From: a virus
Strand: one strand, 5' to 3'
DNA: 31,899 bases
IMG/VR virus record: IMGVR_UViG_3300004369_000076
Span: 1-31,899 of that record
Position 1 is the stretch's first letter. Each line of letters opens with the position of its first letter. Positions 22,419 through 29,497 of this stretch are shown here, one piece after another. The position numbers and the translations under genes are program-made. The notes beneath the pieces were generated by a model. It searched no databases. It was not told the origin of the DNA and was given only the letters and a program-made list of their open reading frames with translations.

Positions 22419-23277
22419 ATCGCTCTCTAGGTCCTTTAACGCCAGGAACACCATTTACTCTCTTAGATCTTTGTTCTTTAGTATACGCTTGTATCCACTC
22501 TTCATCAGACAAGAATCCAGTGGTGCTTCTCTCTACAGGTTCACCTGTTACTGGATTGATTGGGAATTCTACTGGTGGTTTATCTCTTCTTGGTTCCGGT
22601 TCCGGTACTTGTGGTCCACCTGGTCCACCTGAAGAAGAAATAGTATTTCTTGTTACAATATAGCGATCATAATTAAAAGTTACTGTTACTTTCAATAAAT
22701 CTGCTGGACCATAAGATACTGGAATAGAGGTTAATCCTTTTGGAAAGACATTTATGAAATCAAAAATTAATTCCGAATCTATATTTCTTTCAAATTTGGA
22801 AATACTAAATCCACTAGCGACCTTATAATCATCTGGAAAAGCAAATCTCCTATAATAATGTCTAACATTCCCCTGATCTTGAGAGACCTCTCCTCCCCCA
22901 GAAATATAGTCCATCCAACCTTCAAAAAATCTCAATATTCTGTAATCACCATCAACATAAAAAGTAAAGTCAAGGTCTGTATAAAGACGTGTGTGGGCAA
23001 ATTCTTGAGTTACTCCATGAAAATTATCTTTAACTTCAGCAGTTGCATATGAAGATACTGGAAGTGTTGCTTCACTGCAGTAAAAACCCAATTGACTTTG
23101 AGCAAAATTTGCTACTGCCGTTCCCATGAAGGGTTCTTTGGGATAATTATTTTTAAAATGATCTACTACTTTTTGAGGAGCATTTAAATTAACATAATAA
23201 TTATTTGTCAGTGCCAAATTTCCTAGGACGGTTTTCATCCTAGACATGTTTATAGCTCTGGAGATTGGAGTTGACAC
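22417..23277 (-). CDS. Tail-tube-associated baseplate protein (gp54-like candidate)
   Basis: A 286-residue protein starting with GTG at 23277. An AAGG 8 nt upstream supports this start; an ATG at residue 11 is the alternative. The body resembles a tail-tube fold: CSEATLPVSSYATAEV, RLYTDLDFTFYVDGDYRILR, FFEGWMDYISG, YYRRFAFPDDYK and a C-terminal VTVTFNYDRYIV strand, then a Pro/Gly/Arg-rich tail of about 70 residues. In T4, gp54 and gp48 are tube-like proteins that begin tube growth on the baseplate. Gp48 is encoded divergently nearby, so gp54 is the natural candidate. Confidence is moderate because tube-fold proteins look alike. Confidence 0.55.
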   Translation of the reverse strand: MSTPISRAINMSRMKTVLGNLALTNNYYVNLNAPQKVVDHFKNNYPKEPFMGTAVANFAQSQLGFYCSEATLPVSSYATAEVKDNFHGVTQEFAHTRLYTDLDFTFYVDGDYRILRFFEGWMDYISGGGEVSQDQGNVRHYYRRFAFPDDYKVASGFSISKFERNIDSELIFDFINVFPKGLTSIPVSYGPADLLKVTVTFNYDRYIVTRNTISSSGGPGGPQVPEPEPRRDKPPVEFPINPVTGEPVERSTTGFLSDEEWIQAYTKEQRSKRVNGVPGVKGPRER

Positions 23278-23278
23278 T

Positions 23279-23285
23279 CTAAATA
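23279..23285 (+). promoter_or_regulatory. T4-late-like motif CTAAATA for gp4
   Basis: CTAAATA on the + strand ends 33 nt before the gp4 ATG at 23319. It mirrors the - strand motif at 23312-23318, so two late promoters face away across the same 41-nt gap. Confidence 0.6.
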
Positions 23286-23311
23286 CCTTATACGATCTCT
23301 ACATTATTAAG

Positions 23312-23318
23312 TATTTAG
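23312..23318 (-). promoter_or_regulatory. T4-late-like motif CTAAATA for the gp54-like gene
   Basis: CTAAATA on the - strand lies 34 nt before the GTG at 23277 and abuts the gp4 ATG. It forms the other half of the divergent promoter pair. Confidence 0.6.
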
Positions 23319-23756
23319 ATGTCATATAAGGGAAAATTTCAACCATCATACCCACAAAAATACAAAGGTGACCCAACAAACATAATCTATCGTTCTCTTT
23401 GGGAGCGAAAGTTTATGGTCTACTGTGATAAAAGTCAAAACATTCTAGAGTGGGGTAGTGAAGAAATTGCCCTTCCCTATCGTTCCCCAATCGATAATAG
23501 AATTCACAGGTACTTTCCCGACTTCTATATTAAAGTACGAGAAACGAGTGGTCAAATCAAAAAATATATCATCGAGATCAAACCCAAGAAGCAAACAGTC
23601 GAACCAAAAGTTCAAAAGAAGAAAACGAAAGGATATATTTACGAAGTCTACGAGTATGCCAAGAACCAGGCAAAGTGGAAAGCAGCACGAGAATTTTGTA
23701 AAGATAGATTATGGGAGTTCAAAATCATCACAGAAGACGAACTAGGTATTAAGTAA
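23319..23756 (+). CDS. gp4: Head completion protein gp4 (nuclease-like)
   Basis: A 145-residue protein, same length class as T4 gp4 (150). The T4 pattern is clear: KYKGDPTNIIYRSLWERKFM, then EWGSEEIALPYRSP, RRYFPDFYI-like (RYFPDFYIKV), YIIEIKPKKQT, NQAKWKAAREFC, WEFKIITEDELG. Residues E29, D68 and E86-I-K88 are in the order of PD-(D/E)xK nucleases. Gp4 completes filled heads so that tails can join. It starts the only + strand group and its stop overlaps the next start (TAATG). Confidence 0.9.
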   Translation: MSYKGKFQPSYPQKYKGDPTNIIYRSLWERKFMVYCDKSQNILEWGSEEIALPYRSPIDNRIHRYFPDFYIKVRETSGQIKKYIIEIKPKKQTVEPKVQKKKTKGYIYEVYEYAKNQAKWKAAREFCKDRLWEFKIITEDELGIK

Positions 23757-24157
23757 TGCCGAGAAAAACTCTTAAACAGAGAAAAGAAAAATATCCAACA
23801 GAGAACGAAGTTAATCGAATTCGTTCTGTAATGGATAATATTGTTGGTATGGAAGATCCTGATGATGTGATGATGGAACTTATGAGTACCATACCCGAGA
23901 GTGGCAGAGCACCAAGTGCTGGAAAGTATTATGCCTTTGTTTATAATCCCAAGACTCCTAACATAATATATGACCAAAATCCCTTAGTTGCCGTCACTGA
24001 TGTATTCGAATGGGGATTTCGTGGTCTTAATTATCATTGGGGTGAAATGCGCCAATATACTTGGAATGAAATCCCAGGGCAGTTGTATGAAATCTATCCC
24101 GAAGAACTTGCTGATGCTAGAGAACTGCCTTTTATGAAACAGCGTCTAAATAGTTAA
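23756..24157 (+). CDS. Conserved T4-like cyanophage protein of unknown function
   Basis: A 133-residue protein translated with gp4 through a TAATG overlap. The N-terminus is basic (MPRKTLKQRKEKYPTENE). The rest is a compact mixed fold with many aromatic residues: KYYAFVYNPKTPNIIYDQNP, then VFEWGFRGLNYHWGEMRQYT. No catalytic motif, signal peptide or membrane segment is seen. The position between gp4 and gp48 suggests a head or baseplate completion role, but nothing in the sequence proves it. Confidence 0.7.
   Translation: MPRKTLKQRKEKYPTENEVNRIRSVMDNIVGMEDPDDVMMELMSTIPESGRAPSAGKYYAFVYNPKTPNIIYDQNPLVAVTDVFEWGFRGLNYHWGEMRQYTWNEIPGQLYEIYPEELADARELPFMKQRLNS
24146..24152 (+). promoter_or_regulatory. 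T4-late-like motif CTAAATA before gp48
   Basis: CTAAATA inside the last codons of the preceding gene, 19 nt before the gp48 ATG at 24172. Same core as the divergent pair at 23279 and 23312. Confidence 0.45.
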
Positions 24158-24171
24158 AAAAATAGCCAAAA

Positions 24172-25182
24172 ATGGCACGACAAATATTAAGATATCCTAG
24201 GGCAGAACTAAACAAGCAAGACGATTTTCTTCATATTCAGGAATTCGCTTATGTTGCTAGTGGAGTTAAATTCACACGAGGTAGTAGTCAAAAAGTAACC
24301 ACTCCAGATCCAGACGATCCCAGTAAAAGTGTACAAACCAATGTCGGGGTTGGAGGAATAGCTAGCGTAAACCAAATAGATAGAAAAAATAGGAGTACAA
24401 AAACTGGTGGAGATACAATAATATTACCTATACCATCAAATATTCAAGACTCGAATTCTGTCAAGTATACTGAAGGCAATTTGGATGGATTAACTGCTTC
24501 TGTTTTAGGAATAGTTAATTCCGCAGTACAAAATGACACTAAAAATATCTCTGAAGTCATATCCGATTTATTAAAAAACTCCACAACTTTAGGTTTAGAT
24601 CCAGGAACAAAGGAATATTTTCTACGATCTTTGGCAGCACAAGCAGCAAATATTCCTTTCGGTGGAAACTTAACTGCTTCCCAATTATTAGCAAGAACAA
24701 CCGGAAATATCTTAAATCCAAATTTAGAATTACTATTTGATGGAGTAACACTAAGAACTTTTAAATTCTCTTTCAAGTTTACTCCAAGAAATGAACCTGA
24801 AGCAAAAGATGTTAAAAACATTATAAGATCTTTTAAAAAGAACATGCACCCAAATTTTGGTACTACAGGATTTAGTAATAAAGAATCTAGTAACATAAAG
24901 AATCTATACTTATCAACTCCCAGAGTATATCAACTAAGATATATGAGGGGAGACCAACCACATCCTTTCTTAAATAAATTTAAGCAGTGTGCTCTTACAG
25001 ACATGTCTGTAAACTATACTGGTGATGGAACTTATGCAACCTACGGAGATGCTAACGCTACTCCAATTTCTATGGTTATGGATTTATCGTTCAAAGAACT
25101 AGAGCCAATTTATGCTGGTGATTATAGAGAACAAGGTGCTGATGGTTATGATGAAGATTTACACGGAGGAGTAGGATACTAA
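24172..25182 (+). CDS. gp48: Baseplate tail-tube cap protein gp48
   Basis: A 336-residue protein; T4 gp48 has 364. N-terminal RQILRYPRAELNKQDDFLHI and the C-terminal half (LELLFDGVTLRTFKFSFKF, TPRNEPEAKDVKNIIRSFK, TPRVYQLRYMRG, CALTDMSVNYTGDGTYATY, PISMVMDLSFKELEPIY) carry the tube-fold features of gp48. In T4 gp48 sits on the baseplate and with gp54 starts the tail tube. The ends of the tube-fold domain are separated by a helical insert of about 70 residues. It is followed directly by gp53, a baseplate wedge gene. Confidence 0.8.
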   Translation: MARQILRYPRAELNKQDDFLHIQEFAYVASGVKFTRGSSQKVTTPDPDDPSKSVQTNVGVGGIASVNQIDRKNRSTKTGGDTIILPIPSNIQDSNSVKYTEGNLDGLTASVLGIVNSAVQNDTKNISEVISDLLKNSTTLGLDPGTKEYFLRSLAAQAANIPFGGNLTASQLLARTTGNILNPNLELLFDGVTLRTFKFSFKFTPRNEPEAKDVKNIIRSFKKNMHPNFGTTGFSNKESSNIKNLYLSTPRVYQLRYMRGDQPHPFLNKFKQCALTDMSVNYTGDGTYATYGDANATPISMVMDLSFKELEPIYAGDYREQGADGYDEDLHGGVGY

Positions 25183-25183
25183 A

Positions 25184-25834
25184 ATGGGATATTTTAGAGA
25201 ACTTCCAAATATACTTTATCCATCATATCTCTCAGACAAGAATTCATCTCTCAACTACACTGAAGTAAAAAACCTCTTCCGTAGAGTAAAGTTGAGAGAT
25301 GATCTTCAAAATGTTTTTACACTTTTTGATAAGTATCAAATACCAGATGGATCAAGACCTGAATTAGTGGCAGAAGAACTTTATGGTTCTGCAGAATTAG
25401 ATTGGGTTGTTTTAATGACTGCAGGGATTATTAATGTGAGAGATGAATGGCCTCTAAATGATAGAGACCTTTATAATTATTCCCTGAATAAGTATGGTTA
25501 TAGTGATTTAAACACAACTCGTTTTTATGAAACAACGCAAGTTAAAGACTCTAATGATCGTTTAATTCTTCCAGCAGGTAAGGTAGTTGATGGCAACTTC
25601 ACAATTACAAATCCTACCAATCCATTATTAACTTTAAATCCCGTTGTTGGTATTAGCAACTACGAATACGAAGTTCGTAAAAATGATAAGAAGAGAAGTA
25701 TCTATCTTTTAAAACCAAGTTATCTCCAGCAGTTCTTGAATGATATGAGACAGATTATGATTTATGATGAGTCTTCTCAGTATATCAATGAAAAATACAT
25801 TCAAACTGAGAATTTAAACATCACTCTTCCATAA
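25184..25834 (+). CDS. gp53: Baseplate wedge subunit gp53
   Basis: A 216-residue protein; T4 gp53 has 196. The T4 gp53 pattern is visible: YFRELPNILYPSYLSDKN, then EVKNLFRRVKLRDDLQNVFT, FDKYQIPDGSRPELVAEELY, DWVVLMTAGIINVRDEWPL, and a C-terminal YLQQFLNDMRQIMIYDESSQ. In T4, gp53 joins wedges around the hub. Its last 21 nt overlap the end of the opposite-strand Mom-like gene, so the two transcripts converge. Confidence 0.85.
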   Translation: MGYFRELPNILYPSYLSDKNSSLNYTEVKNLFRRVKLRDDLQNVFTLFDKYQIPDGSRPELVAEELYGSAELDWVVLMTAGIINVRDEWPLNDRDLYNYSLNKYGYSDLNTTRFYETTQVKDSNDRLILPAGKVVDGNFTITNPTNPLLTLNPVVGISNYEYEVRKNDKKRSIYLLKPSYLQQFLNDMRQIMIYDESSQYINEKYIQTENLNITLP

Positions 25835-26413
25835 GAGTTCTAGTTTCTTATCAAACATCATAACGTATCGGTGCTTGCGGGAGCGTTCTTTCCATTCTCC
25901 CTCGGCACCTTTTATTTTACCTCTTGAATGCTTGGTGCCATCGGCATAGTAGAAATCTTTTTTAGGGTCTGTGAGACCTGCATATTTAAAGTTACAAGCA
26001 CGATAAATTGTACCAGAATGGTAATCTGAATCAGCATAAGAAATGATTGCTTTAACTTCAGTATCTTTCCGAAGTTGTCTAATCGCTCGTGACACAAACC
26101 AAGAAGTGATGTTATATTCGCATGACTGCGTATCAGGGTGGATGCAAAGTCTTGAGAGTTCGAAGAGTCCTTGTTGTTCATTACGTTCTAATCCAAATGC
26201 TCCTTGTGCGACTTCGGGAACAGGGAGTCCAGTAAAAATACAGACTCCCTTGATACCACCGATATTCAGTGGACTGAAATCATTGCTCTCATACAGACCG
26301 TAGTTGTATCCAGACTTAAAGGACTTCGAAAAGTCCTTAAGATAATGAAACCGCAGAAGTAACTCTGCGGCTTCGGATTTACTTACTCGATCGATGTGGT
26401 AATTAGATTTCAC
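25814..26413 (-). CDS. Mom-like DNA adenine modification protein
   Basis: A 199-residue protein starting with GTG at 26413; no in-frame ATG precedes it and the ribosome-binding site is weak. It has the GNAT-like Mom family features: HYLKDFSKSFKSGYNYGLYE, FELSRLCIHPDTQSCEYN, SWFVSRAIRQLRKDTEVKAI, ISYADSDYHSGTIYRACNF, KYAGLTD and a C-terminal RKHRYVMMFDKKLE. Phage Mu Mom converts adenine to N6-carbamoylmethyl-adenine and blocks restriction. The ISYADSDYHSGTIYRA core is the best match. Its 3' end overlaps gp53 on the other strand. It is a second modification gene besides the methyltransferase ORFs. Confidence 0.75.
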   Translation of the reverse strand: MKSNYHIDRVSKSEAAELLLRFHYLKDFSKSFKSGYNYGLYESNDFSPLNIGGIKGVCIFTGLPVPEVAQGAFGLERNEQQGLFELSRLCIHPDTQSCEYNITSWFVSRAIRQLRKDTEVKAIISYADSDYHSGTIYRACNFKYAGLTDPKKDFYYADGTKHSRGKIKGAEGEWKERSRKHRYVMMFDKKLELLWKSDV

Positions 26414-26435
26414 TTGAACAGTAAGTTAATGTATG

Positions 26436-26461
26436 CTGCCACAACTAAAAGTGTGAGGCAG
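26436..26461 (-). other. Weak hairpin in the 61-nt gap between gp32 and the Mom-like gene
   Basis: On the - strand CTGCC (26457-26461) pairs with GGCAG (26436-26440), with two further CA/TG-type pairs inside. No T run follows, so a terminator is not supported; it may be an RNA stabilising or processing structure after gp32. Confidence 0.25.
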
Positions 26462-26474
26462 ATTTGGTTGTAGT

Positions 26475-27407
26475 TCACTCGTCGGCAAGACGTGCGAAGT
26501 ACGAGAGAGCATCATCATCCTCATCTTCATCAGAGGAAGAGGAAACGGTGCGAGTGGGTTGAAGAGTGTTCAGTTCATCACGGAGATCTTCAGTGAGTTC
26601 ACGGGTAGAACCACGGGTGGTTTCTTCCTCATCAAACTCTTCAGGATCCTGATAGCGGGGAGTGCCCTTGTTACCCAGCACATAGTCCAGGCGCTTCTTC
26701 AGATCATCATAGGACTTGAACTGATCAGCAGCAACAAGTTCAGCAAGAGAATACTGCTTCTTCCACACTGCTTCCATGGCATCATCATCGTCCAGGAGAG
26801 CATCGGGGCGAGCAAACTCGCTGGAGTCGTAGTTACGATAACCAGCAACGTTCTTTGCCTTCAGTTTGAAGTTAGCACCTTGCCAGAAATCGAACGGATC
26901 GATTGCTTCCTCGTCCTCAAACTCAGGTTGCATAGCAGCAGTGAGTTTGTCGAAGATCTTCTTACCGAACTTGAACAGGAACACACGACCTTCATTGGAA
27001 GGATTGGCGGGATCCTTGACCACATAGATGTTTGCCATGTAGGTCAGTTTACGCTTCTGCTTACGTGCCTGCTCTTTACCAGCATCGGTGCCGTTGTTCC
27101 ACAGCATCGTGTTGTACTCAGAAACAGGATCCTTCTGACCAAGAGTAGTCAGGGAGTTCTCAATATACCAACCACCAGGACCTTGGAAGGCGTGACTGTA
27201 GAGTTTCACAAAAGGAAGGTCCTCACCATTAGGAGCGGGGAGGAAACGGATCACGGCATAACCGTTGCCGCTCTTATCACATTCCAGTTTCCACAAGCGA
27301 TCATCGCCGCTGGAACCGCTATTGTTATTCATCTTTTCGACTTCCTTGACCAGTTTCGCGGTCAGGGAGCCAAGCTTAGATTGCTTTTTAAGGTCTGCGA
27401 AAGACAT
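26475..27407 (-). CDS. gp32: Single-stranded DNA-binding protein gp32
   Basis: A 310-residue protein, same size as T4 gp32 (301). The N-terminus is a basic cooperativity arm. The core is clear: SGNGYAVIRFLPAPNGEDLP, FVKLYSHAF, KLTYMANIYVVKDPANPSNE, VFLFKFGKKIFDKL, FDFWQGANFKLKAKNVAGYR. The C-terminus is acidic (SSSSDEDEDDDALSYF). Of the T4 zinc ligands (His64, Cys77, Cys87, Cys90), only the His (His72) is kept: the cysteine positions read Ser85, Asp93-like and Ser96 in ENSLTTLGQKDPVSEYN. It coats ssDNA in replication, recombination and repair and interacts with gp59, encoded next door. Codon use looks more GC-rich than the tail genes, fitting high expression. Confidence 0.92.
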   Translation of the reverse strand: MSFADLKKQSKLGSLTAKLVKEVEKMNNNSGSSGDDRLWKLECDKSGNGYAVIRFLPAPNGEDLPFVKLYSHAFQGPGGWYIENSLTTLGQKDPVSEYNTMLWNNGTDAGKEQARKQKRKLTYMANIYVVKDPANPSNEGRVFLFKFGKKIFDKLTAAMQPEFEDEEAIDPFDFWQGANFKLKAKNVAGYRNYDSSEFARPDALLDDDDAMEAVWKKQYSLAELVAADQFKSYDDLKKRLDYVLGNKGTPRYQDPEEFDEEETTRGSTRELTEDLRDELNTLQPTRTVSSSSDEDEDDDALSYFARLADE

Positions 27408-27409
27408 TT

Positions 27410-27453
27410 GGATTACCTCGGATTGATTTGGATTCGGGGGATTTACTCGGATA
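27410..27453 (-). promoter_or_regulatory. gp32 leader: phased AATCC repeats, candidate autoregulatory operator
   Basis: On the - strand AATCC pentamers end at 27410, 27420, 27430 and 27439, and a near copy (TATCC) at 27449, giving spacings of 10, 10, 9 and 10. They fill the leader between the predicted start (about 27446) and the ATG. The GAGG ribosome-binding site (27416-27419) sits between the last two. T4 gp32 represses its own mRNA by binding a repeated unstructured leader; this could be the equivalent. Confidence 0.5.
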
Positions 27454-27481
27454 GTATAGCAAGGATGCCCTCAGTCGTCAA
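27453..27481 (-). promoter_or_regulatory. Sigma70-type promoter of gp32, TTGACG-N17-TATACT
   Basis: On the - strand TTGACG (27476-27481) and TATACT (27453-27458) are separated by 17 nt, each one mismatch from consensus. The -35 box lies inside the last codons of the DUF1825 gene, and its TGA stop (27471-27473) falls in the spacer. The predicted start is near 27446, leaving a 39-nt leader. Confidence 0.8.
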
Positions 27482-27803
27482 GATATTGCTTGAGGGATTC
27501 GATTGTCTGGTTCATACTATTGAATAAAACTGACATATCAGTCTCTGGTGGGAAACCCATCAGCGCAACTGATTTGCGTAGGTTCTCTTTCATCTCAACC
27601 GCCATTGGGTCGTCTGAAAGGGATAACCTAGTATACATCACTCTCTGCTTTTCTAGCAAGCTTTGGAGTTTCTCAATGTGTTCTAACTTAGTCTCATTAG
27701 ACATTGAACCAAAAGTCAATATACTTCCATAGATTTGTTCTTGGAGTTTATTGATTTCTTTTAGTTCATCCTGAATAATATCAGACTCAAAAAATTCACT
27801 CAT
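27471..27803 (-). CDS. DUF1825-family protein
   Basis: A 110-residue all-helical protein. The layout matches the DUF1825 family known from cyanobacteria and cyanophages: FFESDIIQDELKEINKLQEQ, GSMSNETKLEHIEKLQSLLE, QRVMYTRLSLSDDPMAVEM, ENLRK and a final helix NSMNQTIESLKQYLDD. Function is unknown; family members are small and cytosolic. Its start overlaps the gp59 stop by 8 nt and its end is built into the gp32 promoter, so it is part of the replication cluster. Presence of this cyanobacterial family supports the host inference. Confidence 0.75.
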   Translation of the reverse strand: MSEFFESDIIQDELKEINKLQEQIYGSILTFGSMSNETKLEHIEKLQSLLEKQRVMYTRLSLSDDPMAVEMKENLRKSVALMGFPPETDMSVLFNSMNQTIESLKQYLDD

Positions 27804-28395
27804 CGATTATAGACCGCAAAATTTTCTTGTAGTTGAACACATCAATATTTAGGAATGGAGTATACTTCTTTAATTTTAAACTTACGGTTTCCCACACTGG
27901 GTCCAAAAGTTGCTTGTCAAACTTATTCCCAAACAGGAATATTTTATTGTAAATCACTAGGGTCTCTAGTGAAATTGTCCCGCTCAGGAACTTTTTTAGA
28001 ACGGGTGGATGTCCTTTCGAACAGTCGAAAACACTCTCTAATTCGTTCTCCGAGAACAATTCGTTGCTTTGCTCTTTGAACAAGTAGGTCAAACTCTGCT
28101 GTCGTTTCATCCACTCGGCGTAGTTTCTTTCGCCAGAATTGATAATTTCTCCAATCCATAGGTTCTGTGGGTTATCGGTGGCAGTGAAATTGGATACAAG
28201 AAAATCTACGACTTCCTTATCACTATATTTACGCGAAGTTTTTTCAAACCAATACTTATCCTTCCTCTTATTAAAAGAGGTTACACTTGCACGGGTCTTA
28301 GCACCGTACTTGAAAAAATCATATTTTGGATTAGTAAAATGATTTTTTAGTGAAAGATAATGTTGGTAGGTTTCAAAGGGGCTCACTTTCAGCAT
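27796..28395 (-). CDS. gp59: Helicase loader gp59
   Basis: A 199-residue protein; T4 gp59 has 217. Start MLKVSPFETYQHYLSLKNHF, then YDFFKYGAKTRASVTSFNKR, KYWFEKTSRKYSDKEVVDFL, NPQNLWIGEIINSGERNY, KRQQSLTYLFKEQ and HPPVLKKFLSGTISLETLVI follow the gp59 order closely. In T4 gp59 loads the gp41 helicase onto gp32-coated forks. The gene order gp59 then gp32 is the same as in T4, except that the DUF1825 gene is inserted between them. It overlaps the upstream small gene by 23 nt. Confidence 0.9.
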   Translation of the reverse strand: MLKVSPFETYQHYLSLKNHFTNPKYDFFKYGAKTRASVTSFNKRKDKYWFEKTSRKYSDKEVVDFLVSNFTATDNPQNLWIGEIINSGERNYAEWMKRQQSLTYLFKEQSNELFSENELESVFDCSKGHPPVLKKFLSGTISLETLVIYNKIFLFGNKFDKQLLDPVWETVSLKLKKYTPFLNIDVFNYKKILRSIIDE

Positions 28396-28573
28396 CGACT
28401 AATTCAAGATCTTCAATACAATCAACGGTAACTTCATGCTCGGCAATACGATACCAATGCTTATGTACACCAAGAGTATCCTCGTAAAACCCAAGATACT
28501 CCAAGTCGTCACATTTATTTTCACGCAACCATGCCTGTAGGCGATGATGCATTAATTCATCACGAGAAATCAT
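28373..28573 (-). CDS. Small protein of unknown function
   Basis: A 66-residue protein, MISRDELMHHRLQAWLRENK followed by a beta-rich part GFYEDTLGVHKHWYRIAEHE and an acidic end. No family recognised. It overlaps gp33 at its start (ATGA) and gp59 at its end, so it is translated within the same replication operon. Confidence 0.65.
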   Translation of the reverse strand: MISRDELMHHRLQAWLRENKCDDLEYLGFYEDTLGVHKHWYRIAEHEVTVDCIEDLELVDAESEPL

Positions 28574-28830
28574 AGAGGAAGTTTTGCTCTTGAGGTTCGC
28601 TTCATGAAGTTAAGACGGGTAGCGTCCCACTTCAACCTTTCTTTCAAAGGTTTTGAAACGAGTTTCGTAACAGATTCTACCTCAAGATTATTGATCTCGC
28701 AATAGTGGACAATTGCGTCAATATAATTAAGGTTTTCTTCTGCTACGATTTTTTCGATTTCTAGTGCAAATTTAGAAGGTGTCAAAAATTTACTTTCTAT
28801 CGCTTGTTCTAGTTCCTTATTTGGTTCCAT
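28570..28830 (-). CDS. gp33: Late-promoter coactivator gp33
   Basis: An 86-residue protein from the ATG at 28828-28830, which has GGAACT upstream; the longer frame to 28935 would overlap the exonuclease gene by more than 100 nt and is rejected. The gp33 core KFALEIEKIVAEENLNYIDA, IVHYCEINNLEVESVTKLV and SKPLKERLKWDATRLNF matches the T4 protein (112 residues) in the middle helix and C-terminal part. In T4, gp33 and the gp55 sigma factor bridge RNA polymerase to the sliding clamp for late transcription. Late-like motifs across this window fit its presence. Confidence 0.7.
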   Translation of the reverse strand: MEPNKELEQAIESKFLTPSKFALEIEKIVAEENLNYIDAIVHYCEINNLEVESVTKLVSKPLKERLKWDATRLNFMKRTSRAKLPL

Positions 28831-29497
28831 AGAGTTCCAGTTTATCTCTAACAAACTTTCTAACGTATTCGGTGAGAAGTTTGATGTACTTTGATTTGTC
28901 TCGTTCTTCATAGACGACGCATTCTCCATTTTCACATGCCATGATAATTACAAGTTTTTTGACTGAAATACCAGTCAGTTCATACAACATACAACCGTAT
29001 GCCATACATTGTACAAAGTAGTGTTCGATCCACTCTCGTGGTTTGGGTTTTTTAGAAGTTTTAAAATCGATTATCGCTAACTCGCCGTCGTATTCGGCAA
29101 TACAGTCAACGGTCCCAGCAATGCCTAGTTGCTTACTATATAGGGACCCTTCTAAAGCGTAAATATTATTTATACGTTTTAGATCTGTTTTTGCGATCTT
29201 GAATAAGAAATCTGACATTGGTTGAACCTTTGGTAGTTCCTCATTCTTGAGGTGGTGTTCTACCAAGGTATGCATATCTGTACCACGACTTGTTGCTTTT
29301 TTCGTGATACGTTCTGCTTCTTCTTCACCAACTTTTTTTCTCCAGTTAATGAAGATCTCCTTATTAAAATGACTGGTCACCGAAGTAATCGAGACCAGTC
29401 GGAGAAGTTCTTCATCATCAGGAACTTTATAGTACCTTACCCCATCAATAGTCTCCCTCTCAAGTTGAGGGAGATCAATATCAACATGATTGAACAT
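28817..29497 (-). CDS. RecB-like PD-(D/E)xK exonuclease
   Basis: A 226-residue protein. Nuclease motifs in order: RGTDMH (71-76), YALEGSLYSKQLGIAGTVDC (E116, D131), LAIIDFKTSK (D144, K146) and QCMAYG (163-168). This is the Cas4/RecB-type arrangement, with Asp131, Asp144 and Lys146 as the metal site and the QxxxY motif after it. There are no clustered cysteines as in Cas4 iron-sulphur proteins. In a T4-like phage it could degrade host DNA or process recombination ends. It overlaps PhoH by 1 nt and gp33 by 14 nt. Confidence 0.85.
   Translation of the reverse strand: MFNHVDIDLPQLERETIDGVRYYKVPDDEELLRLVSITSVTSHFNKEIFINWRKKVGEEEAERITKKATSRGTDMHTLVEHHLKNEELPKVQPMSDFLFKIAKTDLKRINNIYALEGSLYSKQLGIAGTVDCIAEYDGELAIIDFKTSKKPKPREWIEHYFVQCMAYGCMLYELTGISVKKLVIIMACENGECVVYEERDKSKYIKLLTEYVRKFVRDKLELYGTK

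Noticed and set aside
23271-23276. TTGACA on the + strand as a -35 box for gp4
   Set aside because: No -10-like hexamer occurs at 16-18 nt. The late-like CTAAATA motif explains the promoter better.
26559-27527. Long + strand ORF of 322 codons opposite gp32
   Set aside because: It runs antisense to gp32, which has clear homology, and beyond its promoter. It has no recognisable domain and no ribosome-binding site; its openness follows from gp32 codon bias.
28831-28935. Longer N-terminus for gp33
   Set aside because: It would overlap the exonuclease gene by more than 100 nt and adds a low-complexity Asn/Ser stretch absent from gp33. The ATG at 28830 has a better site and a normal short overlap.
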